Assembly (NCBI GenBank): GCA_026389735.1
Contig: JAPLHH010000052.1
Span: 1-30,030 of the forward strand
Source of the DNA: Chloroflexota bacterium
GTDB lineage: Bacteria; Chloroflexota; Dehalococcoidia; GIF9; UBA5620
Length of the DNA: 30,030 nt
Reading direction: 5' to 3'
The notes below the pieces were generated by a model. That model worked only from the letters and a program-made list of their open reading frames with translations. It had not been told where the DNA came from and searched no databases. Made by a program: the position numbers and the translations under genes. This document shows, piece by piece, positions 9,376-17,325 of this stretch (position 1 is the first letter of the stretch; each line of letters opens with the position of its first letter).

Positions 9376-10620
9376 TTAGGGACTAACTAAGACGCTATAA
9401 AACATAAGTGCAGGGTTTTCGATGTAATCTTTCAGGCTCTTTAGAAATTGTGCTCCGATAGTGCCATCCAGAACACGGTGGTCAATAGACAAGGTCATTG
9501 TCATCATGGGTCGGATTACTATTTGCCCATCTCTTACCACTGCCTTGTCCGCAATGCGACCAACAGCCAAAATGGCTGCCTCAGGGGGTTGGAGGATAGC
9601 ACTGAACTGGTCTATCCCATACATCCCCAGATTGGAAAGAGTGAAAGTACTGCCCTTCATTTCTGCCATGCTGAGTTTGCGTTCTCTGGCTTTCTGAACT
9701 AGCTCAGCCCTAGCTCGGGCAATCTCGGTTAATGATTTCCTATTAGCCTGGCGAATAACAGGGACAACAAGCCCTCCTTCAACAGAGGTAACCAATCCTA
9801 TGTCTATTCGTTTGAAGAGCTTGACGGACCCATCAAAGTAGGCACAATTCATGGAGGGGTTATCCTCCAATGCTTTCGCTACCATCTTAATAAGCAAATC
9901 AGTGATGGTCGAACGTATTCCGATTTTGTTCTCTATAAGCGGCACCAACTGTTTATTGGTCTTCATCAATTCCTGGGTTTCAACTTCTACCGTGAGATAG
10001 AAATGCGGTGATTGGAAGCTCTCCGTCATACGTCTGGCGATGACCTTGCGCATGGACGACAGCGATGCAACTTGCTCCTCAGCCAATTCCACCTCTTCCC
10101 GGGTAGGTCGAGCCACTGCTACCTTGCTTTCCTCCATAGCCCGCAGGACATCTTCCCTGACTATTCTGCCACTTGGGCCTGTTCCTCTGATAGAGGTTAT
10201 ATCGATGTTATGTTCCCTGGCTATTCTCTTTGCCAGTGGAGAAGCCTTTATGGCTCGGCCTTCTGTCGGTGCCTCAAACACTTTAGCTCGCGCTTCTTCC
10301 TTTGGCACAGTTACAGGCTTTTGAGTTCTTGCTGCTTCCCTAGCTGTGGCTACCAACACCGGCGCCTCAGGCACTTTTTCTCCTGGCTGAATAATATAGG
10401 CGATGATTGTTCCTACAGGCAGCTCTTCTCCCTCTTGGGCCATTATCTTGCCTAAGATGCCTGATCCCTCTGCTTCAATCTCGAAAGTTACCTTTTCAGT
10501 TTCTATTTGGACAACACCCTCACCCTTTTTGACCAGATCCCCCTCCTTTTTCAGCCACTTCACGATTTTCCCCGTGCGCATTGCCTCATCGAGTTTTGGT
10601 AGTATTATTGCAGTAGCCAT
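9376..10620 (-). CDS. Dihydrolipoamide acyltransferase (E2) of a 2-oxoacid/acetoin dehydrogenase complex
   Basis: This is the core of the complex. It carries one lipoyl domain (about 1-80, lipoyl lysine K43 in ETEKVTFE), an Ala/Pro/Glu linker, a peripheral-subunit-binding domain (124-161, SPLAKRIAREHNID ... GTGPSGRIVREDV), and a catalytic acyltransferase domain ending in DHRVLDG (H381, D385). Length (414) fits a single-lipoyl E2. The acyl specificity (acetyl, branched-chain or other) cannot be read from the motifs seen. The gene sits 56 bases after E1beta with GGAGATGGAGAG ahead of the ATG. The first residues (ILPKLDEAMRTGKIV) match acetoin and pyruvate E2 proteins. Confidence 0.93.
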   Translation of the reverse strand: MATAIILPKLDEAMRTGKIVKWLKKEGDLVKKGEGVVQIETEKVTFEIEAEGSGILGKIMAQEGEELPVGTIIAYIIQPGEKVPEAPVLVATAREAARTQKPVTVPKEEARAKVFEAPTEGRAIKASPLAKRIAREHNIDITSIRGTGPSGRIVREDVLRAMEESKVAVARPTREEVELAEEQVASLSSMRKVIARRMTESFQSPHFYLTVEVETQELMKTNKQLVPLIENKIGIRSTITDLLIKMVAKALEDNPSMNCAYFDGSVKLFKRIDIGLVTSVEGGLVVPVIRQANRKSLTEIARARAELVQKARERKLSMAEMKGSTFTLSNLGMYGIDQFSAILQPPEAAILAVGRIADKAVVRDGQIVIRPMMTMTLSIDHRVLDGTIGAQFLKSLKDYIENPALMFYSVLVSP

Positions 10621-10676
10621 CTCTCCATCTCCACTAGTTTTCTATCAGTTCTTGCCTTTGAGATTAATGCATTAGT

Positions 10677-11681
10677 TTAGCCAAGTTTTAGCTCGGCTGG
10701 GATTTCCTTACCCGTCAATTCAAATGCTCCCTTGATGATGTCATTCTCGTTAGGTAGGACATAATCTTCCAACTTAGGGTTGAAGGGGATAGGTGAGTCT
10801 AAGGCTGTCACTCGTTTGATCGGTGCATCCAAATAGTCAATGCCCTCTTCAGCAACGACAGCGGCTATCTCTGCACCAAATCCTCCCGTTTTACAAGCCT
10901 CATGAACTATCATTAATCTGCTTGTCTTCTCTACTGAATTCAGTATAGTGTCCTGGTCTAATGGTTTCAGAGTCCGTGGGTCGATTACCTCCAAAGAAAT
11001 GCCATATTTTTCTAGGGTTTCGGCAGCTTTCAAGGTTAGAAGAAGGCTTTTGGAATAGGCGACAGCGGTGATATCTTTACCCTGGCGTTTAACTTCTGCT
11101 TTCCCCAGTGGTATCAGATACTCTTCCTCAGGAACCGGACCTGATTCATTATAAAGCCCCTTGTGTTCAATAAATATAACTGGATTATCGTCTCTTATGC
11201 TTGATTTCAGCAGCCCTTTAGCATCATAAGGAGTGGATGGCATAACCACTATAAGTCCTGGAATATGTGTATAGAGTGCTTCTAGAGATTGGGAATGGTG
11301 AAGTCCTGCAGCTTTACCACCACCACCCTGAGTCCGAATCACCAGTGGTACCTTTACCATACCACCGGTCATGTAGCGGAACTTGGCTATCTGGTTGAAT
11401 ATTTGGTCCAGGGCGAGGAGAGAGAAGTCAATGTACATTATTTCAGCCACTGGTCGTGTGCCTACCAGGGCGGCTCCCAGTGCAGCACCCGCTATCGCCG
11501 ATTCAGCTAAGTTTGTGTTCCTTATCCTCTCTCGTCCGAATTCCTCTAGTAGCCCCTGGGTTACCTTGTATGCTCCACTATATTCCGCAATATCTTCACC
11601 CAAAAGGAAAACTGACTTGTCGCGTCTCAGTTCCTCCCCAAGAGCTTCACGTACTGCTTCTCTGTAGGTTAAATCTCGCAT
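10677..11681 (-). CDS. Dehydrogenase complex E1 component, beta subunit (transketolase-like)
   Basis: This is the beta half of the heterotetrameric thiamine-diphosphate E1 enzyme. Conserved segments include LLGEDIAEYSG (27-35), the cofactor-activating glutamate in NTNLAES (E60), and the active-site HHSQSLEALY (H128/H129). The C-terminal transketolase domain contains DPRTLKPLDQDT. Length (334) is typical for AcoB/PdhB/BkdB. It follows E1alpha after 18 bases, and an unusually G-rich ribosome site (AGGGGGGGG) precedes the ATG. With E1alpha it decarboxylates a 2-oxoacid, or cleaves acetoin, and loads the E2 lipoyl arm. Confidence 0.93.
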   Translation of the reverse strand: MRDLTYREAVREALGEELRRDKSVFLLGEDIAEYSGAYKVTQGLLEEFGRERIRNTNLAESAIAGAALGAALVGTRPVAEIMYIDFSLLALDQIFNQIAKFRYMTGGMVKVPLVIRTQGGGGKAAGLHHSQSLEALYTHIPGLIVVMPSTPYDAKGLLKSSIRDDNPVIFIEHKGLYNESGPVPEEEYLIPLGKAEVKRQGKDITAVAYSKSLLLTLKAAETLEKYGISLEVIDPRTLKPLDQDTILNSVEKTSRLMIVHEACKTGGFGAEIAAVVAEEGIDYLDAPIKRVTALDSPIPFNPKLEDYVLPNENDIIKGAFELTGKEIPAELKLG

Positions 11682-11699
11682 CTATACCCCCCCTGACTT

Positions 11700-12674
11700 T
11701 TATGCTGATGGACAGTAGATGTTATTAAGGGCATCTTCTATCCTAGGTTCCGGGCTCTCCATGGCGAACTTGACTGCCTCATCAAGTTCTCTGTTTATGC
11801 TGGCCTGGATTTCCTCAATTTCTGATTTAGTAATTACCTTTGCCTTTAAAAGGCGGCCTTGAAGCCTTTCGATAGGATCGCGTTGCTTCCACTCCTCAAT
11901 TTCCTCTTTAGTCCTATAGCTGGTACCGGGGTCGCCCATATGGTGTCCATAATATCTATAGGTGATAGCATCAATAAGGGTAGGACCTCCGTCTTTTCTG
12001 GCTCTATCTATTGCCTCGCTGGCAACATTGGCAACAGCCTCAGCATCATTTCCGTCAACAGTTACCCCGGGAATCCCGTAGGCTTTGGCTCTATCAGACA
12101 GTTGCTCCAGCTTACAATAATATTTTACCGGAGTGCTCATTCCGTACTGGTTGTTCTCGACGACGAAGATTACTGGCAGGTTCCATATTGCTGCCAGACC
12201 AATGCCCTCGTGGAAGGCACCGGTACAGGTTGCAGCATCGCCCGTGAAGCATACAGTTACTCTATCGAGGTTTTGCATCTTGCAACCCAGTGCAACGCCG
12301 CTGGCTATAGGAACACCGGCACCAACAATTGCGGTGGCTCCAAGCATGTTGAGGTCTGCTGCCACGATATGCATAGAGCCTCCTCTACCTTTGTTATACC
12401 CTGTCTCCTTGGCATAAAGCTCTGCCATCATCTTATCGAATTTGGCTCCCTTAGCGATGATATCGCCGTGGCCTCTATGCGTAGTCAAGATGTAGTCATC
12501 ATCCCTCAGGAATGCGCAGACTGAAGACGGGATTGCCTCTTGTCCAATTGAAGAATGGATAAAGCCAGGCAAGATGCCTTTGCGATATTCCGCAATTGCC
12601 CTTTCTTCAAAGGCACGGATCCTTAACATTTTGATAAAAATTTCCTTAAGCTTTTCACTACCTATTTTCTGCAT
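11700..12674 (-). CDS. Dehydrogenase complex E1 component, alpha subunit
   Basis: This is the alpha half of the thiamine-diphosphate E1 enzyme and the first gene of the six-gene operon (E1alpha, E1beta, E2, E3, LipB, LipA). The thiamine motif begins GDAATCTG rather than the more usual GDGATNEG and ends ENNQYGMS. The Mg-binding Asp and the Asn/Tyr of the second half are kept. YGHHMGDPGTSYR matches the phosphorylation-loop region of the family. The start was set at the ATG at 12674: GAAGGAG lies five bases ahead, whereas the GTG at 12680 sits on top of that ribosome site. The product is 324 residues. Acetoin dehydrogenase, pyruvate dehydrogenase and branched-chain dehydrogenase all remain possible. 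No acetoin-specific gene (acoX, acoR) is in the window. Confidence 0.92.
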   Translation of the reverse strand: MQKIGSEKLKEIFIKMLRIRAFEERAIAEYRKGILPGFIHSSIGQEAIPSSVCAFLRDDDYILTTHRGHGDIIAKGAKFDKMMAELYAKETGYNKGRGGSMHIVAADLNMLGATAIVGAGVPIASGVALGCKMQNLDRVTVCFTGDAATCTGAFHEGIGLAAIWNLPVIFVVENNQYGMSTPVKYYCKLEQLSDRAKAYGIPGVTVDGNDAEAVANVASEAIDRARKDGGPTLIDAITYRYYGHHMGDPGTSYRTKEEIEEWKQRDPIERLQGRLLKAKVITKSEIEEIQASINRELDEAVKFAMESPEPRIEDALNNIYCPSA

Positions 12675-12739
12675 ATTCACTCCTTCAACTTTCTTCTGAA
12701 GGTTAGCACAGTGGGCATAGAAAGTCGTAGTCGAATAAA

Positions 12740-12768
12740 ATTGTGTCAGATTAGTGCTGCCTTGTCAA
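12740..12768 (-). promoter_or_regulatory. Candidate sigma-70 promoter for the E1alpha operon
   Basis: Reading the - strand, TTGACA (12768-12763) is followed after 17 bases by CACAAT (12745-12740), four of six matches to the -10 consensus. This would start transcription about 60 bases before the E1alpha ATG. The -35 box falls inside one copy of the GTCA repeat described separately, so the match may be partly coincidental. Confidence 0.4.
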
Positions 12769-12797
12769 TTTTGGGTAGTGGGTCAATTTGAGCAGAG
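12745..12797. repeat. Three degenerate GTCA-type direct repeats
   Basis: GTCAGATTAGTG, GTCAATTTTGGG and GTCAATTTGAGC begin at 12745, 12764 and 12782, at 18-19 base steps. The third resembles the two copies at 24677-24718 (GGGTCAATTGTAAGC). Such tandem repeats are typical of transposase-binding ends of insertion sequences, but no transposase lies nearby, so this may be an eroded end or a regulator-binding array. Confidence 0.35.
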
Positions 12798-12808
12798 TTT
12801 AGTAGACT

Positions 12809-12837
12809 TTGACACAGCCAACACATATTTCTATAAT
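12809..12837 (+). promoter_or_regulatory. Consensus sigma-70 promoter upstream of the M24-family gene
   Basis: TTGACA at 12809-12814 and TATAAT at 12832-12837 are separated by exactly 17 bases, a perfect match to the housekeeping promoter consensus. Transcription would start near 12844, giving a leader of about 200 bases before the ATG at 13048. The leader begins almost at once with a run of nine G (about 12859-12867). Confidence 0.75.
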
Positions 12838-12977
12838 ACGAATATAGTCCAAAAATCCGGGGGGGGGCGTGAGCCAGTTTTCTAAAACAACCAAGGCACA
12901 AGCACCAAAATTATTGAAACCCAAATTCTTATGTTGCCTTTGTTCGATAATACTCAATACGCTACGAGCTTGAGGTG

Positions 12978-13001
12978 CTAATTAGTTATTTGGTTAATTA
13001 G
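12978..13001. promoter_or_regulatory. AT-rich palindrome, possible operator
   Basis: CTAATTA (12978-12984) and TAATTAG (12995-13001) are perfect inverted halves separated by ten bases, about 47 bases before the M24-family start codon. The spacing suits a dimeric DNA-binding protein, or a weak hairpin in the leader. No regulator gene is adjacent. The rest of 12675-13047 holds only the promoters and repeats listed here. Confidence 0.35.
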
Positions 13002-13047
13002 AAATGAAGTGATATCATAATAATAATCTTATTGAGGAGGGATTAAA

Positions 13048-14277
13048 ATGACTGTTGGCACTATGGCGGTTGACTTTGAAGAGAGAATTAACTATGACAG
13101 GTTGCGCCGGGAACGTTTGGCAAAAGCGAAAGAGCAGCTTAAGGCACACGGCCTAGGAGCCATCCTGTGCTACGATTTTGACAATATCCGCTATATTACT
13201 GGAACCCATGTGGGAGAATGGGCCAGGAATAAAATGCAGCGATATGTAATTCTCCCCAAGGATTCAGACCCTCTTCTCTATGACCCGGCTGCCCCGGCAA
13301 AGCGAAAGAGCGCACCATGGATAGCGGACCGGGTTTTCCCTGCGGTTGGGTCGATGAGAGGTGCCATACCACCTGAGGTGGGAAATGTCGAAGCCTTAGC
13401 TAAGTCAGTAAAAAAAGTCCTTTCAGATTACGGAGTAGCCAACGACCCGCTGGGTGTTGACATTGTAGATGTTCCGTTTCTCAGGTCGCTGGAAAAGGAG
13501 AATGTAAAGGTAGTAGATGGCCAGCAGGCAATGTTGGATGCCAGGATCATCAAGACCAAAGACGAAATTGAGCTCTTAAAGCTTGCCGGCGCCATGGTGG
13601 ACGCAGCCTACGCAGAAATTGTTAAGAATATTAGACCAGGGATACGGGAAAATGACCTGGTTGCAATCGCCAACCATTTGCTGTTCACCCTCGGGTCTGA
13701 TCTGGTAGAGTGTGTGAACAGTGTTTCTGGACCTCGAGCTCAACCTCACCCCCACACTTTTGGCGATAGGATTATCCGGCCGGGAGACATGGTTTTCCTG
13801 GATATTATGCACTCTTTTAATGGCTATCGAACGTGTTATTATCGCACCTTCATCTGTGGCAAGCCCTCCAAAGCACAACTTGAGGCTTATGAAAAAGCCT
13901 GGACATGGTTGAAAAAATCTATGGACGCAGTCAAGCCCGGAGCAACCACGGCGGACGTAGCAAAATGCTGGCCCAAAGCAGAAGAATTCGGATTTAAAGA
14001 TGAACGTGAGGCATTTTTGCTTCAATTTGGCCATGGTGTTGGAATGAGCATTTGGGAGAAACCAGTTATATCCAGGCTCTTTTCGTTAGATAAACCGTTT
14101 CCTATTAAAGAAGGAATGACATTCGCTCTCGAAACTTATTGCCAATCCGCGGATGGAAATGGAGCAGCCAGAATTGAAGAGGAGGTTATGGTCACCAAAG
14201 ACGGATGCGAAAGACTGTTTAAGTTCCCTTGTGACGAACTGATCTCTTGCGGGCTTCCTGGATCCATGGCTTATTGA
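13048..14277 (+). CDS. M24-family (pita-bread fold) Xaa-Pro peptidase-like protein with an altered metal site
   Basis: This 409-residue protein has the creatinase-like N-terminal domain (about 20-165) and the C-terminal M24 pita-bread domain (about 170-400). Family positions for the five metal ligands are D252 (VFLDIM), then residue 263, H329 (FGHGVGM), E362 (FALETY) and E377/E378 (RIEEEV). Residue 263 is cysteine (GYRTCYYRT), where peptidases have aspartate (GYxSDxTRT). This suggests one metal, a different metal, or a non-peptidase activity, as in creatinase or the DMSP lyase DddP, which share the fold. A strong GAGGAGGG ribosome site precedes the ATG. The gene heads a + strand cluster with a dehydrogenase, a cupin and a zinc-ribbon protein, which hints at small-molecule metabolism rather than peptide turnover. 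Confidence 0.85.
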   Translation: MTVGTMAVDFEERINYDRLRRERLAKAKEQLKAHGLGAILCYDFDNIRYITGTHVGEWARNKMQRYVILPKDSDPLLYDPAAPAKRKSAPWIADRVFPAVGSMRGAIPPEVGNVEALAKSVKKVLSDYGVANDPLGVDIVDVPFLRSLEKENVKVVDGQQAMLDARIIKTKDEIELLKLAGAMVDAAYAEIVKNIRPGIRENDLVAIANHLLFTLGSDLVECVNSVSGPRAQPHPHTFGDRIIRPGDMVFLDIMHSFNGYRTCYYRTFICGKPSKAQLEAYEKAWTWLKKSMDAVKPGATTADVAKCWPKAEEFGFKDEREAFLLQFGHGVGMSIWEKPVISRLFSLDKPFPIKEGMTFALETYCQSADGNGAARIEEEVMVTKDGCERLFKFPCDELISCGLPGSMAY

Positions 14278-14328
14278 AGTAGAGATTCCAAACCCAGCCT
14301 GATTAATACCCAAAAGATGTATATTTCT

Positions 14329-14356
14329 TTGTGAATATGCTTCGATAAAGTACAAT
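14329..14356 (+). promoter_or_regulatory. Candidate promoter for the dehydrogenase-cupin pair
   Basis: TTGTGA (14329-14334) and TACAAT (14351-14356) are separated by 16 bases in the 211-base gap after the M24-family gene. This would start transcription about 125 bases before the dehydrogenase ATG. The boxes match four and five of six consensus bases. Readthrough from the upstream promoter is also possible. Confidence 0.4.
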
Positions 14357-14488
14357 GGTGTGAGCGAATTCTAGAAATCATCTAATGAATATAAAGAAAG
14401 GGGGGATGAAATTCTAAGATAGGGTCATTCTAAAGCCGAAATTGGTATTTGAAGCAAGAAGTAGCCAATATGTAACACAGGAGGGAAC

Positions 14489-15373
14489 ATGAGCAAGAAA
14501 GTAGGGTTTATTGGTTTGGGAACCATGGGGCAGCCCATGGCGGGGCGACTGCTGGAGTCTGGCTTTTCCCTTACGGTGTGGAACCGGACAAAAGCTAAGA
14601 CAGAGGAGCTAGCCAAAAAAGGTGCCAAGGTTGCTGGTTCTCCCAAAGAAGTAGCTGCCCAATCAGACGTGACCATCACTATGATTTCAGATGGCCCTGT
14701 CCTGAAAGAGGTGACTCTGGGCGCTAATGGAGCTCTTGCTGGTGCCAAATCAGGAAGTATCTTGGTTGACATGAGCACGGTTGACCCCGAGAGTTCTGCC
14801 GAGGTGGCCAAAGCAGCGGAGGCGAAAGGAGTGAAAATGCTCCGAGCACCAGTATCCGGGAGCACTGTACTGGCAGCAGGCGGTAAGTTGACTATCTTTG
14901 TTTCGGGAGATAAACAGGCATATGATAATTGTCAGGATATCTTTGGTGCCATGGGGCAAAAAATGTTCCACGTGGGAACTGGAGATGAGGCACGTTATCT
15001 CAAGCTTGCCCTGAATATGATGGTAGGGACAACTTTACAGATGCTGGCTGAAGCAGTAACTTTTGGCGAAAAAGCAGGCTTGCAGTGGGAGCAGTTGCTA
15101 GAGATTATCGCAAATAGTGTTGTAGCCTCACCACTTGTTGGCTACAAGGTTGGACCACTGGCTAAGCGAAGTTTTGCCCCAGCGTTTACTGTATCCATGA
15201 TGGCAAAGGACTTTGATCTGGCTCTTGCCGCCGGGCAAAAACTAGGAGCACCTATGCCTACCATTGCCCTAGTACGTCAATTTCTCGGCATGCTTCAGGC
15301 AACAGGTAAAGGCGATTTGGATTTTTCAGCCTTAGTTATGCTAATGGAGGAAGTTGCAGGCATAAAGCATTAG
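14489..15373 (+). CDS. Beta-hydroxyacid dehydrogenase (3-hydroxyisobutyrate/glyoxylate reductase family)
   Basis: This 294-residue NAD(P)-dependent oxidoreductase opens with the Rossmann motif GFIGLGTMGQPMAG (6-19). WNRT at 31-34 places an arginine after the second strand, which favours NADP(H). The substrate motif APVSGS (120-125) and the catalytic lysine (K172, in YLKLALNMM) are present. Position 176 is asparagine, as usual. Known members interconvert 3-hydroxyisobutyrate, tartronate semialdehyde, glyoxylate or succinic semialdehyde and their reduced or oxidised partners. Which applies here cannot be decided from the motifs. A perfect AGGAGGG site precedes the ATG. The cupin gene follows after 50 bases. 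Confidence 0.9.
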   Translation: MSKKVGFIGLGTMGQPMAGRLLESGFSLTVWNRTKAKTEELAKKGAKVAGSPKEVAAQSDVTITMISDGPVLKEVTLGANGALAGAKSGSILVDMSTVDPESSAEVAKAAEAKGVKMLRAPVSGSTVLAAGGKLTIFVSGDKQAYDNCQDIFGAMGQKMFHVGTGDEARYLKLALNMMVGTTLQMLAEAVTFGEKAGLQWEQLLEIIANSVVASPLVGYKVGPLAKRSFAPAFTVSMMAKDFDLALAAGQKLGAPMPTIALVRQFLGMLQATGKGDLDFSALVMLMEEVAGIKH

Positions 15374-15423
15374 AAATTTGCAGTTAAATAATATTCTAAA
15401 TAAAAAAGGAGGAGATTACTAAT

Positions 15424-15783
15424 ATGGCAGACAAAGCAATTTTAAGGCGGATGAGGGATATCCAGTCAGGTTGTCCACCAAAACACACTAACACGGATGC
15501 CTTTGTTTTGGCGAATAAAGCTACGGTTGGGTGCAAGAGCATCGAGTTCTTCCTAACCGAAATTCGCCCAGGTGGGGAAGCCGAAGAGGATGTCCACCCA
15601 ATTTCTGAGCATGCCTATTTCATTCTCTCTGGAAGAGGACTGGCCAAGGTTGAGGGTGAGGAAATTAAGGTAGAGCCTGGTGATTGCCTTTATATTCCCC
15701 CAGGAGCCAAACACGGCATTAAGCCAATAGGAACAGAAACTCTCAGGTTCGTGGTCTGGATGGCACCTCCGCGGCAATCGTAA
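15424..15783 (+). CDS. Small single-domain cupin protein
   Basis: This 119-residue beta-barrel protein has cupin motif 1 around PGGEAEEDVHPISEHAYFI (residues 50-67, with metal-ligand His and Glu/His positions) and motif 2 at PGDCLYIPPGAKHGI (84-98). Such proteins bind a divalent metal and act as isomerases, decarboxylases, dioxygenases or simple binding proteins. No specific reaction can be assigned. The start is supported by AGGAGGAG seven to ten bases ahead. Its position directly after the hydroxyacid dehydrogenase suggests it handles the same metabolite. Confidence 0.85.
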   Translation: MADKAILRRMRDIQSGCPPKHTNTDAFVLANKATVGCKSIEFFLTEIRPGGEAEEDVHPISEHAYFILSGRGLAKVEGEEIKVEPGDCLYIPPGAKHGIKPIGTETLRFVVWMAPPRQS

Positions 15784-15869
15784 CACACTGCTGCTAACAA
15801 GGGCGTGAAGCTAGCATAACGGTTAGAGTAGCAACTATACGGGATGGAACGCATGGGATCAGCATAGCT

Positions 15870-16055
15870 GTGCCTAACCGATTGGTAGGGGAGTGGACAG
15901 ATAGCCGGGCGAGAGCGTTTACCGTTACCGATAAATATGGCGTTAGTCTCTCTGGCAGAGACGGCGCCCAGCGATATTTGCTAATTATGCCCGGAACACC
16001 TCTCCGAGGTCAACAGCTTTCTGATACCGAAGCAACTATAGTCGTACGCATGTGA
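15870..16055 (+). CDS. Hypothetical short ORF (possible gene fragment)
   Basis: This 61-codon frame uses GTG as start and has no clear ribosome site. The frame stays open back to about 15794 with protein-like sequence (TVRVATIRDGTHGISIAVPN) but without an ATG. It may be a truncated gene whose start was lost, or a chance frame. It ends ten bases before the zinc-ribbon gene and runs in the same direction. I recognise no family. Confidence 0.35.
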   Translation: MPNRLVGEWTDSRARAFTVTDKYGVSLSGRDGAQRYLLIMPGTPLRGQQLSDTEATIVVRM

Positions 16056-16064
16056 TAAAGCCCA

Positions 16065-16295
16065 ATGCCTATATATGAATTCTTCTGCCCCAAGTGCGGA
16101 AGGGAGTTCGATTTAATGCGCCTAATGAGCCAAGCTGACAAGCCAGCTTTTTGTCCCCAATGTGGAACTCAGGGTGAAAAGTTGATCTCAGCGTTCGCCT
16201 CAAAATCAGGCTTTTACTTAGGCGTACCTGAGAAGGGAGCCTTCAGGAAAACTCAGAAAGGAAACAGCCAGAAAGCAAGTCAACCTACCAGATAA
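16065..16295 (+). CDS. FmdB-family zinc-ribbon protein
   Basis: This 76-residue protein begins with the FmdB-type putative regulatory zinc ribbon: MPIYEFFCPKCGREF followed by FCPQCG, giving two CxxC knuckles (C8/C11 and C30/C33). The tail is basic and polar (RKTQKGNSQKAS). The family name comes from a gene near the amidase/formamidase operon. In most genomes these are short nucleic-acid- or metal-binding proteins of unknown role. It is the last + strand gene before a hairpin and the convergent Liv operon. Confidence 0.8.
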   Translation: MPIYEFFCPKCGREFDLMRLMSQADKPAFCPQCGTQGEKLISAFASKSGFYLGVPEKGAFRKTQKGNSQKASQPTR

Positions 16296-16303
16296 CCAGG
16301 ACT

Positions 16304-16339
16304 GGCATTAGCTATAGCTGGAGCTATACCAATAATGCC
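16304..16339. terminator. Hairpin between convergent genes, likely bidirectional terminator
   Basis: GGCATTA (16304-16310) pairs with TAATGCC (16333-16339). Nested inside, TATAGCT (16313-16319) pairs with AGCTATA (16322-16328) around a two-base loop. It lies in the 48-base gap between the zinc-ribbon gene and livM. No T-run follows on either strand, so termination would be Rho-assisted or weak. Confidence 0.5.
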
Positions 16340-16343
16340 TGAA

Positions 16344-17318
16344 TCACCGCCTAGTGGCCAATTGTAACAGGGAGCGGTAAGCTCGAGTGCCGCGTATGAA
16401 GCCCATAATACCCTGTGGTATCAGTAACATTATGACAACTAGTATTGCACCCTGTAGAAGCAGGCTGATTGCACCGTATCTAGCTAGCATGAACAACAAA
16501 ACGACAGAGACGATCGTGCCAATAATCGGCCCTAATTCAGTGCGCAAGCCTCCAACGACGGCACCGAGAATCGCTATCATTGTCCAACTTATATTGAAGG
16601 CGCTGAGCGGCTCTATATGTGCTTGGCGAATGTACCATATGGCCCCGGCCATTCCCGTTACGAAGGCACCAATAACAAAGGAGTACAACTTTAATCGGAA
16701 AACGTCTATCCCAGAACTTGCCGCAGTGTCATCATTATCGCGAATCGCCGCAAGTCCCAATCCCAGTCTGGAACGCAAGATGAACCGCATGATTAGAATT
16801 GAACCAATCCCAACAACCAGAGCAAACCAGTAAACCTCCGCCAGGGAAAACTCAGCTGCACCTTTTAGCGCGTAGCCGGCACCCCCACCCGCTAGCGCAT
16901 GTCCGAGAACAGGTCTCCAAAGAAGAAACACATACTTCAGTGCTTCAGGTACAACTAGTGTCCCGATAGCGAAATAGATGCCTCTCAGCCTGAAGACAGG
17001 AAAAGATATGAGTAGAGCAAATAGGGCAGCTACTATGGCTCCAGCTATTATTCCTAGAGGAATAGGTAAACCGAACCACGAGCCCATTATTAGGGTGTAT
17101 CCTCCCAGCCCAATGAACGCTGGCATGCACAGGGTTATCAGACCAGAGTAGCCACAATGCAAGTTCCACATATTCGCTATAGCTACGTATATGGCAAAGA
17201 CGAAGATGTACAGGAGCCACTGCTGGGGTGCCCTTACTACTGGCAGCACCGCCAGCACAACTGCGACCGCTGCTATCGATATCAATCCTGCCCCCAATCG
17301 TGGAATGGTAACCCTCAT
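16344..17318 (-). CDS. livM: Branched-chain amino acid-type ABC transporter permease LivM
   Basis: This 324-residue integral membrane permease has about eight to ten hydrophobic helices. The LivM-specific segment GYSGLITLCMPAFIGLGGYT lies near residues 56-75. The cytoplasmic coupling loop LGLGLAAIRDNDDTAASSGID (about 187-207) contacts the ATPases. It pairs with LivH, whose stop is seven bases upstream of this start. It is the last gene of the - strand transport and methyltransferase operon. Liv-type importers in anaerobes carry many substrates besides amino acids, including aromatic acids and amides, so the substrate is not fixed by homology. Confidence 0.92.
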   Translation of the reverse strand: MRVTIPRLGAGLISIAAVAVVLAVLPVVRAPQQWLLYIFVFAIYVAIANMWNLHCGYSGLITLCMPAFIGLGGYTLIMGSWFGLPIPLGIIAGAIVAALFALLISFPVFRLRGIYFAIGTLVVPEALKYVFLLWRPVLGHALAGGGAGYALKGAAEFSLAEVYWFALVVGIGSILIMRFILRSRLGLGLAAIRDNDDTAASSGIDVFRLKLYSFVIGAFVTGMAGAIWYIRQAHIEPLSAFNISWTMIAILGAVVGGLRTELGPIIGTIVSVVLLFMLARYGAISLLLQGAILVVIMLLIPQGIMGFIRGTRAYRSLLQLATRR

Positions 17319-17325
17319 GTTCCTC

